From: Chloroflexi bacterium RBG_19FT_COMBO_55_16
Lineage (GTDB): Bacteria > Chloroflexota > Anaerolineae > Anaerolineales > UBA4823
Assembly: GCA_001795335.1 (NCBI GenBank)
Contig: MGOK01000128.1
Span: 1,991-15,352, forward strand
Direction of reading: 5' to 3'
DNA length: 13,362 nt
Part shown: piece after piece, positions 7,111 to 12,657 of the stretch
Position numbering within the stretch: the first letter of the stretch is position 1
How the letters are laid out: every line of letters begins with the position of its first letter
Notes under the pieces: generated by a model
Databases searched by the model: none
What the model saw: the letters and a program-made list of their open reading frames with translations, nothing else
Told to the model about the DNA's origin: nothing
Program-made: the position numbers and the translations under genes

Positions 7111-7767
7111 ATGAAAAAACTCGAGGTTGAACGGAAAGTTCGCGCCCGCATCCCGACTACCGAAGGAGCGTTCCAACTGTACCTTTATCACAGCAGTCGG
7201 GATGACAAAGAGCATCTGGCCTTGGTGATGGGCGATGTAGAGGGCAAGGAGAATGTCCTTGTCCGGGTACATTCGGAATGTTTCACTGGGGATGTGTTGG
7301 GCTCAAGGCGTTGCGACTGCGGCGAACAGTTGACGCATGCCCTGCAGATGATCGCCGGAGCTGGGGAAGGTGTCCTGATTTACCTGCGCCAGGAGGGGCG
7401 GGGGATCGGATTGCTGGATAAATTGCGCGCCTATAATCTCCAGGACCAGGGTTATGACACTGTCGAAGCCAACCTGGCTTTGGGTCACCAGGCCGACGAG
7501 CGCGATTACACCATCGCGGCGCGCATTCTCGAAGATTTAGGAGCACGCTCGGTGAAATTGCTGACCAATAACCCTCTGAAGATCGTCCACCTGCGGAAAT
7601 TGGGTATACCCGTCATCCGGCGTGTACCCCTGGAGGCGACAATTACTGCTGAAAATGCCGGTTACCTTTTCACCAAAGTCCAGCGCATGAACCACCTGTT
7701 GAACCTGGGACCGTTGTCGATGGCGAGAGTTAAGGGTGGCAATGGCGCACACGATGGCGCTGATTGA
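7111..7767 (+). CDS. ribA: GTP cyclohydrolase II
   Basis: 218 residues; the first ~200 align along their length with E. coli RibA. The enzyme opens GTP, releasing formate and pyrophosphate, to give 2,5-diamino-6-ribosylamino-4(3H)-pyrimidinone 5'-phosphate, the first riboflavin intermediate. Seen: zinc ligands Cys57, Cys68, Cys70 (SECFTGDVLGSRRCDCG), RQEGRGIGL (93-101), Tyr108 in RAYNLQDQGYDTVEAN, DERDY (129-133) and LLTNNP. Tyr108 matches E. coli Tyr105; retaining it argues for the normal product rather than the formyl-pyrimidine made by some Streptomyces homologues with Met there. The C-terminal motif reads RMNHLL instead of the common KMGHLL, followed by an unusual ~18-residue tail that overlaps the next gene. 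No DHBP synthase domain is attached. The neighbours (reductase, PTPS homologue, glycosyl- and methyltransferase) suggest it feeds a specialised pathway. Confidence 0.93.
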   Translation: MKKLEVERKVRARIPTTEGAFQLYLYHSSRDDKEHLALVMGDVEGKENVLVRVHSECFTGDVLGSRRCDCGEQLTHALQMIAGAGEGVLIYLRQEGRGIGLLDKLRAYNLQDQGYDTVEANLALGHQADERDYTIAARILEDLGARSVKLLTNNPLKIVHLRKLGIPVIRRVPLEATITAENAGYLFTKVQRMNHLLNLGPLSMARVKGGNGAHDGAD

Positions 7768-8500
7768 CGAAATCCTTCCTGACATCGAAAGACTGCCAGG
7801 CGCGGCGGGGCGCCCTGCAGTCACGCTCAGTTATGCTCAAAGCCTGGACGGGAGCATTGCCGCGCGCCGGGGTTTCCCCCTCCAGATCAGCGGCCCAGAA
7901 TCGACGCAGCTGACTCACCAGCTGCGCGCTGTGCACGATGCTATTCTGGTTGGCATTGGCACCGTGCTGGCGGACGATCCGCACTTGACTGTCCGCCACG
8001 GGCAAGGTAAGGACCCCCAACCGGTTGTCCTGGATAGCGAGTTGCGGTTTCCCCTGGGAGCCAAATTGCTGCGTGGGCGATCCCCCTGGATTGCCACTAC
8101 CGGCCAGGCTGATGGAAATAAGGCAGGATCTTTAACAGCTGCCGGAGCGATCTTGCTGACTATGCCTTCCGATGCAGTTGGCAGGGTGCATCTTCCAAGT
8201 TTACTGGCGCGCCTGTGTGAGCTGGGGATAAAGAAACTGATGGTGGAGGGGGGCGCCGCGGTAATCACCAGCTTTCTCCGCCAGCAGATGGTCGACTTCG
8301 TCGTACTGACCATTGCCCCAGTGTTTGTCGGTGGCCTGCATGCAACGGAGGACATTGCAGGACAAAATGCCATGCGAAGCGAAGCTTCGCCATTTTCCTC
8401 CCACTCATTCCCCAGGCTGCAAGGATTAGGGACCGCGCAGTTGGGGGACGATCTGATCGTATGGGGCAAACCCGAATGGCCTGGATTACAATTGGGTTGA
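7742..8500 (+). CDS. RibD C-terminal-type reductase (stand-alone pyrimidine reductase-like)
   Basis: 252 residues from ATG 7742, which has AAGGG (7732-7736) five nt upstream. GTG 7736 and ATG 7754 are alternatives. The gene overlaps ribA by 26 bp and is therefore translationally coupled to it. The whole protein is the DHFR-like RibD_C domain: VTLSYAQSLDGSIA (28-40), ILVGIGTVLADDPHLTVR (68-85), and VEGG (168-171) for NADPH and substrate binding. The N-terminal cytidine-deaminase-like domain of bacterial RibD is absent. The expected reaction is NADPH-dependent reduction of the ribosyl side chain to ribityl on the pyrimidine made by GTP cyclohydrolase II, as in the fungal/archaeal order (Rib7, reduction before deamination). 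The C-terminal region (~210-225) is coded by a palindrome that looks like an insertion. Confidence 0.85.
   Translation: MAHTMALIDEILPDIERLPGAAGRPAVTLSYAQSLDGSIAARRGFPLQISGPESTQLTHQLRAVHDAILVGIGTVLADDPHLTVRHGQGKDPQPVVLDSELRFPLGAKLLRGRSPWIATTGQADGNKAGSLTAAGAILLTMPSDAVGRVHLPSLLARLCELGIKKLMVEGGAAVITSFLRQQMVDFVVLTIAPVFVGGLHATEDIAGQNAMRSEASPFSSHSFPRLQGLGTAQLGDDLIVWGKPEWPGLQLG
8364..8396. repeat. Intragenic palindrome with terminator-like shape in the RibD-like gene
   Basis: A perfect 12-bp palindrome GCGAAGCTTCGC (8379-8390) is preceded by another GCGAAGC-type unit (8374-8380) that can pair with GCTTCGC (8384-8390) around a 3-nt loop. The flanks AAAATG (8364-8369) and CATTTT (8391-8396) also pair, leaving CCAT bulged, and the 3' side ends in TTTT. 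It codes for a low-conservation stretch near the C-terminus, so it may be a small inserted repeat that kept the reading frame. Confidence 0.55.
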
Positions 8501-8515
8501 GGTTTTCCTACCCCC

Positions 8516-9535
8516 ATGGACCGCCTTTCCCTTTATTTCACAGCTCCACGGCAAATTTCTGTGCGGCAGGAGACATTGCCTTCACCCGGACGTGGGCAAG
8601 CCCTGGTGAGAACCCTCTTATCTGCCATCAGCCCTGGCACGGAGCTGCTGATCTATCGCGGAGAATTCCCTCCTGAGCTACCCTTAGACGAGAATATCCC
8701 TGCCTTGGCCGGCGGGTTCGCTTACCCTATAAAGTACGGCTACGCGGCTGTCGGGGAGGTGATTGGTCTAGGCGCTGATTTGGACTCCACCTGGTTGGGG
8801 AAACAGGTCTTTGCCTTTCAACCTCATGCCAGCCATTTCCTGGCTCCTGTGGAAGAGATGCTGCCTCTCCCGGAGGGCCTTGCCGTTGAAGAAGCAGTAT
8901 TCCTCCCCAACATGGAGACCGCCCTGAACTTTGTGCTGGATGGACAACCCCTGATCGGGGAGAAGGTAGTCGTATTCGGCCAGGGTATTGTCGGTCTGCT
9001 CACTACCGCGCTGTTGGTGCAGTTTCCTCTGGCGGACCTGATCACGTTGGACCGTTACCCTCTGCGCCGCCAGGCGTCGTTGGATTTAGGCGCCCAGGCC
9101 AGTTTGGATTCATCCGATCCTCAGGAGCTCAAACTGGGGCGCGCCAGGCTGGGAGGATCTTTCTCCGGTGCAGACCTGGTGTATGAGCTCTCTGGGAATC
9201 CGGTCGCTCTGGATCAGGCGATTGATTACTGTGGTTTTAATGGGCGCGTCGTGATCGGCTCGTGGTATGGCAGCAAACGCGCCAGCTTAGACCTGGGTGC
9301 GCGCTTCCACCGCAGCCGCATGCGCCTGATCAGCAGCCAGGTCAGCAGCCTGGCCCCCGAACTCAGTGGGCGTTGGGGAAAAGCGCGCCGTTTCCAGGTG
9401 GCCTGGGAGATGCTCCAAAAGGTGAAACCTTCCCGCTTCATCACCCATCGTTTCCCGATCACCCAGGCTGAAAAAGCCTATCAACTGATAGATCAGGATC
9501 CAAGCCAGACGATCCAGCTGGTGTTGGAGTACTGA
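8516..9535 (+). CDS. MDR-superfamily (zinc-type alcohol) dehydrogenase, BchC-like
   Basis: 339 residues. Medium-chain dehydrogenase architecture: an N-terminal GroES-like domain (~1-125), then a Rossmann domain with VVVFGQGIVGLL (G155-x-G157-x2-G160) and an Asp at the end of strand 2 (LITLDR, Asp179), which favours NAD(H) over NADP(H). The usual catalytic-zinc Cys segment is replaced by SAISPGTELLIYRGE (36-50), as in BchC-like members, and the four structural-zinc Cys are missing; the protein contains only one Cys. FAFQPHASHF (99-108) and LPNMETALNFVLDG (130-143) are further subgroup landmarks. It probably oxidises or reduces an alcohol/carbonyl on the cluster's intermediate. The start ATG 8516 follows the reductase stop by 15 bp and has no Shine-Dalgarno sequence. 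No photosynthesis gene is nearby, so bacteriochlorophyll synthesis is not implied. Confidence 0.83.
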   Translation: MDRLSLYFTAPRQISVRQETLPSPGRGQALVRTLLSAISPGTELLIYRGEFPPELPLDENIPALAGGFAYPIKYGYAAVGEVIGLGADLDSTWLGKQVFAFQPHASHFLAPVEEMLPLPEGLAVEEAVFLPNMETALNFVLDGQPLIGEKVVVFGQGIVGLLTTALLVQFPLADLITLDRYPLRRQASLDLGAQASLDSSDPQELKLGRARLGGSFSGADLVYELSGNPVALDQAIDYCGFNGRVVIGSWYGSKRASLDLGARFHRSRMRLISSQVSSLAPELSGRWGKARRFQVAWEMLQKVKPSRFITHRFPITQAEKAYQLIDQDPSQTIQLVLEY

Positions 9536-9548
9536 GAATCGGCATTAC

Positions 9549-9559
9549 AAGGAAAAGGA
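9549..9559 (+). promoter_or_regulatory. Ribosome binding site for the PTPS-like gene
   Basis: Two overlapping-register purine boxes, AAGGA (9549-9553) and AAGGA (9555-9559), lie before ATG 9568; the second has 8-nt spacing and fixes the start. Confidence 0.6.
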
Positions 9560-9567
9560 TTTGCATC

Positions 9568-9948
9568 ATGTACACCGTTGCAGTCAAACGAGATTTCATC
9601 GCCCAGCATTTTCTCATAGGGGGCGACTGGGGACCCGAGAATGAGTTGCATTCCCATCATTATCAGGTTGAGATTCAGCTGGAAGGTGAGACGCTGGATA
9701 GTCATGGTTACCTGGTAGACATCGTCGACATCGAGCAGAACCTGGAGTCGCTGTTGGCGCGTTTTCGCGACCGGACTTTGAACGAGCTGCCTGAATTTAC
9801 GGGATTGAATCCCAGCATCGAGCATTTTTCCGGGATTCTATGCGAAGCATTCCTTGCTGGAACAAATGCTCCCAATATCAGCGCTGTGACGTTAAAAATC
9901 TGGGAAAATGACATCGCCTGGGCAGCTTACAGACTGAAACGTAATTAA
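9568..9948 (+). CDS. 6-pyruvoyltetrahydropterin synthase/QueD superfamily protein with altered active site
   Basis: 126 residues, normal length for COG0720. The zinc site is intact: His14 (FIAQHF) and His28/His30 in ELHSHHYQVE, matching QueD His16, His31 and His33. The substrate-anchoring Glu is kept (Glu113 in KIWEND), as is NPSIE, corresponding to QueD NPTSE. An ungapped alignment with E. coli QueD from recalled sequence places Glu24 at the catalytic Cys27, Arg67 at Asp70 and Asp68 at His71, so the classical Cys-Asp-His triad is gone. The Gly of the HGH motif is Ser. In PTPS-III enzymes Glu replaces or accompanies the Cys, but usually one residue closer to the histidine pair. The protein should bind a pterin- or pyrimidine-like ring but probably does different chemistry from queuosine or biopterin synthesis. 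It sits between the dehydrogenase and the glycosyltransferase. Confidence 0.85.
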   Translation: MYTVAVKRDFIAQHFLIGGDWGPENELHSHHYQVEIQLEGETLDSHGYLVDIVDIEQNLESLLARFRDRTLNELPEFTGLNPSIEHFSGILCEAFLAGTNAPNISAVTLKIWENDIAWAAYRLKRN

Positions 9949-9955
9949 CGTGAAT

Positions 9956-10002
9956 ACGTGAAACGTGAAAAGATTTTGTGCTTCACGCATCGCGTTTGAC
10001 GG
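9956..10002. repeat. Degenerate palindromic repeat (copy 2) before the glycosyltransferase gene
   Basis: The left arm ACGTGAAACGTG (9956-9967) matches copy 1's left arm in 11 of 12 bases. The right part 9983-10002 (TCACGCATCGCGTTTGACGG) matches bases 1454-1473 of copy 1 in 17 of 20. The copy is an imperfect palindrome (9 of 11 positions, one of the other two a possible G:T pair), with an alternative inner hairpin CGTGAAAAG / CTTCACG. It fills almost all of the 62-bp gap after the PTPS-like gene and ends 8 nt before ATG 10011. Confidence 0.6.
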
Positions 10003-10010
10003 GTTCTCCC

Positions 10011-11108
10011 ATGCGCATTGGCTTGCTGATCTACGGCTCTCTGGAAACCCTTTCCGGGGGTTATCTGTACGACCGCCAGCTGGTGGAGCACTTGCAAGCC
10101 AATGACGACGAAGTGGAGCTCGTCTCCTTACCTTGGCGGAATTACCTGCTCCACCTGGGGGATAACATTTCAACCTCCTTGATACGCCGGTTGGAAAATC
10201 TTCCCGTAGATGTCCTGCTCCAGGATGAACTTAACCACCCCTCGCTATTCTGGGGTAACCGCGTTCTGAGCAAGCGGGTGGCTTACCCCATCATCGCCAT
10301 CGTTCACCATCTCCGCAGCAGCGAAGCTCATCCAGCCTGGTTAAACAAGTTATACCGCAGGGTAGAACGCCAGTACCTGGGAAGCGTGGATGGGTTCGTT
10401 TTCAATAGCCAGACCACGCGCCAGGTGGTTGAAGGATTGATCGGGGAAGGGCGACCTGAGGTCGTGGCTTACCCGGCGGGTGACCGGCTTCACCCAAGCC
10501 TTACCGACGACCAAATTGCTGCCCGCGCCCGGGAACCCAAACCGTTGCGCTTGTTGTTCTTAGGCAACCTTATCCCCCGCAAAGGGTTGCATACCCTCCT
10601 GGAGGCTGTGGCCAGGTTGCCCAGGCCAGCCTGGCGGTTAGCCGTTGCCGGCAGTTTGGAGATGGACAGGTCTTACGCGAACGCCATTCACCGTCAGGTA
10701 GCAGCGAATGGGCTTACAAAGCAAGTGCAGTTTTTAGGCCCGCTAAGAGATGCTGACCTCCTTTCTCATCTCCAAAACAGCCAGCTCCTGGTGGTTCCCT
10801 CAACCTACGAAGGCTTCGGCATCGCCTATTTGGAGGGGATGGGGTTTGGCCTGCCAGCCATCGCCACGACGGCGGGAGCTGCGGGAGAAGTGATCACACA
10901 CGGTGTGGACGGTTTCCTGATTTCCCCAGAAGACGCGCCAGCCTTGGCTGCTTATCTCCTCCAGTTGGTCGATGATCGGGAGTTGCTACTCAAGATGAGC
11001 CTGGCAGCGCGCCGCCGGTACGCCGCTCACCCGACCTGGGATGAGACTACCAGCCGCATCAGGGCTTTCCTGGAGATGATAAAATCCTCCCAGAAGTTGG
11101 TTAGATGA
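10011..11108 (+). CDS. GT4-family (GT-B fold) glycosyltransferase
   Basis: 365 residues from ATG 10011. A GTG at 9978 in the same frame lies inside the palindromic repeat and gives a poor N-terminus, so it was not used; no good Shine-Dalgarno sequence is visible for either start. The N-terminal domain begins [21 protein letters not shown], including the Gly-rich loop of GT-B enzymes. The C-terminal domain has [19 protein letters not shown] (181-199, Arg190/Lys191 for the donor diphosphate), [15 protein letters not shown] (261-275) with the E-x7-E motif (Glu267, Glu275), and [15 protein letters not shown] (289-303). The enzyme would transfer a sugar from a nucleotide donor with retention. The acceptor is not readable; from context it may be the pyrimidine/pterin-derived product or a lipid. 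It overlaps the following methyltransferase by 4 bp. Confidence 0.87.
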   Translation: MRIGLLIYGSLETLSGGYLYDRQLVEHLQANDDEVELVSLPWRNYLLHLGDNISTSLIRRLENLPVDVLLQDELNHPSLFWGNRVLSKRVAYPIIAIVHHLRSSEAHPAWLNKLYRRVERQYLGSVDGFVFNSQTTRQVVEGLIGEGRPEVVAYPAGDRLHPSLTDDQIAARAREPKPLRLLFLGNLIPRKGLHTLLEAVARLPRPAWRLAVAGSLEMDRSYANAIHRQVAANGLTKQVQFLGPLRDADLLSHLQNSQLLVVPSTYEGFGIAYLEGMGFGLPAIATTAGAAGEVITHGVDGFLISPEDAPALAAYLLQLVDDRELLLKMSLAARRRYAAHPTWDETTSRIRAFLEMIKSSQKLVR

Positions 11109-12034
11109 TGACCTTCGAATATTCCTTCATCCGTTACCTTTCTGCTAAGAAAAGCGTTGACGACCGCGCTCTGAACCGTTATGTCTGGAAAAGCCTGGCG
11201 CAAGCCCTTCCTCAGAGCAGGAAAGATGAGCCGCTGCGCGTCCTGGAAATAGGCGCCGGGATCGGCACCATGTTGGAGCGCGCCATCGCCTGGGACCTGT
11301 TAGAGCATGCTCATTACACCGCCATCGATGCCCAATCCCAAAATATAAAATTTGCCCATATAAACCTGGATAAATGGGCAGCCAAGCGAAATTTCAATGT
11401 CAAGAAAACGGAGCACGGGCTGGTTTTAGCCAACCAGACAAGAGTCGTGACGATCGATTTGGAGGCAATTGACCTGTTCGCTTTCATCGAGCGTGAACGC
11501 AGCCGGGGGACTTGGGACCTTTTAATGGCCCACGCTTTCCTGGATCTGATCGACCTCCCTTCCGCCTTGCTGGACATACTAGGATTATTAATAGATCACG
11601 GCCTTTTTTATTTCACGATCAACTTCGACGGCGTTACCTCTCTTGAACCCCTGATCGATCCCGCTTTGGATGAGCTGATCCTGGCTCTCTACCATCGTAC
11701 AATGGATGAACGCCTCACCGATGGTAAACCTTCTGGAGATAGCCACACCGGCCGGCACCTGTTCACGCAACTGAAGATAGCCGGTGCTCAAATCCTGGAG
11801 GCGGGCAGCTCAGATTGGGTCGTATTCCCCGGCGCGCAAGGGTACCCTCAGGATGAGGCCTATTTCTTGCACTTCATCGTCCACACCATTCATCAGGCCT
11901 TGGAGAACCACCCGGAGTTGGAGCCAGCCCGATTTAACGCCTGGGTTGCTGAGCGCCATGCCCAGATCGAACGTCAAGAGTTAGTTTATATCACTCACCA
12001 ATTGGATTTCGTGGGGCGGAAAGACTGGGGGTGA
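11105..12034 (+). CDS. Class I SAM-dependent methyltransferase-like protein
   Basis: 309 residues. Motif I is clear, [14 protein letters not shown] (44-57), with the acidic post-I residue in YTAIDAQ (Asp75) for the SAM ribose. [16 protein letters not shown] then [15 protein letters not shown] correspond to motifs II and III of the Rossmann-like fold. A later segment [11 protein letters not shown] and a Trp/His-rich C-terminal region ([13 protein letters not shown], after the [10 protein letters not shown] loop) form a substrate part I cannot assign. The start is ATG 11105 (ATGA overlap with the glycosyltransferase stop); ATG 11108 would remove one residue. The tight coupling suggests it acts on the same product as the glycosyltransferase, probably as an O-, N- or C-methyltransferase. 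It is the last gene before a 44-bp gap with a likely new promoter. Confidence 0.82.
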   Translation: MMTFEYSFIRYLSAKKSVDDRALNRYVWKSLAQALPQSRKDEPLRVLEIGAGIGTMLERAIAWDLLEHAHYTAIDAQSQNIKFAHINLDKWAAKRNFNVKKTEHGLVLANQTRVVTIDLEAIDLFAFIERERSRGTWDLLMAHAFLDLIDLPSALLDILGLLIDHGLFYFTINFDGVTSLEPLIDPALDELILALYHRTMDERLTDGKPSGDSHTGRHLFTQLKIAGAQILEAGSSDWVVFPGAQGYPQDEAYFLHFIVHTIHQALENHPELEPARFNAWVAERHAQIERQELVYITHQLDFVGRKDWG

Positions 12035-12066
12035 AATGACTGATGGTATTAGACGAATTAAACGGG

Positions 12067-12072
12067 TAAAAT
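12067..12072 (+). promoter_or_regulatory. -10-like box just before lspA
   Basis: TAAAAT, preceded by GGG, ends 6 nt before ATG 12079, the same arrangement as at 4382-4387. No clear -35 box is seen in the 44-bp gap. AGGG at 12074-12077 is too close to the ATG to be a normal ribosome binding site, so a leaderless start is plausible. Confidence 0.4.
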
Positions 12073-12078
12073 GAGGGT

Positions 12079-12657
12079 ATGGAAACAGACTGGCAGTCTT
12101 CTTCGATAAGAAATATTAGAGTATACCTGCCTTTGCTTGTTATGGCGAGTTTTGTGATCGTCATCGATCAGGTATCTAAAGCGTTAGTGCGCGCCCAATT
12201 AGAGCTGGGCGCGATCTGGGTCCCGTGGGATTGGCTAGAGCCTTATGCGCGCATCGTCCACTGGAAGAACACCGGGGCGGCTTTTGGGATGTTGCAGAGC
12301 TTTGGCGATGTCTTTACGGTGCTGGCGATCGTCGTTGCCATTGCTATCCTGTATTATTTCCCACAGGTGCCATCTGGCGATTGGCCGCTGCGCCTGGCGA
12401 TGGGACTGCAGTTCGGGGGTGCGGTGGGGAACTTAATCGACCGTTTGAGGATCGGTTGGGTGACGGATTTCATCTCAGTTGGTAGCTTTCCGGTCTTCAA
12501 CGTGGCGGATGCCAGTATCTCGATTGGCGTAGCAGTGCTACTCATTGGGGTCTGGCTGAAAGAGCGCCAAAGAAAGCCCGTCCAGCTATCAGGTGCCCCA
12601 GATTCCGCCTCGGAAAAAACGGCTGATCCGATCCCGGAGGAAGGCCTGGGTGAATGA
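12079..12657 (+). CDS. lspA: Lipoprotein signal peptidase (signal peptidase II)
   Basis: 192 residues, slightly longer than usual because of a short N-terminal extension and a charged C-terminal tail. It is an integral membrane aspartyl protease that removes the signal peptide from prolipoproteins after lipid attachment. Family blocks are present in order: IDQVSKALV (29-37), HWKNTGAAFGML (61-72), GGAVGNLIDRLR (113-124) with catalytic Asp121, and VFNVADASISIG (139-150) with catalytic Asp144. Four membrane segments lie at about 15-32, 76-94, 105-120 and 146-161. The rluD-type gene overlaps its end by 8 bp, the common lspA-rluD order, so this is the start of a housekeeping operon separate from the cluster upstream. 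Confidence 0.95.
   Translation: METDWQSSSIRNIRVYLPLLVMASFVIVIDQVSKALVRAQLELGAIWVPWDWLEPYARIVHWKNTGAAFGMLQSFGDVFTVLAIVVAIAILYYFPQVPSGDWPLRLAMGLQFGGAVGNLIDRLRIGWVTDFISVGSFPVFNVADASISIGVAVLLIGVWLKERQRKPVQLSGAPDSASEKTADPIPEEGLGE

Noticed and set aside
7072..8500. Ordinary riboflavin operon with FMN riboswitch
   Set aside because: Only 39 bp precede ribA, too short for an FMN riboswitch, and ribB, ribH, ribE and the RibD deaminase domain are all absent nearby.
7915..8517. 200-codon minus-strand frame opposite the RibD-like gene
   Set aside because: Antisense shadow of a clear RibD_C domain; composition is frame-derived and no motif is visible.
8516..9535. Annotation as bchC (bacteriochlorophyll synthesis)
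   Set aside because: Similarity is at the subfamily-pattern level only, and no other photosynthesis gene is in the window.
9568..9948. Annotation as queD for queuosine synthesis
   Set aside because: The catalytic Cys, Asp and His are not conserved and no queC, queE, queF or folE gene is next to it.
9978..10010. GTG start 11 codons upstream for the glycosyltransferase
   Set aside because: It lies inside the palindromic repeat, and ATG 10011 gives the standard GT-B N-terminus (MRIGLLIYG).
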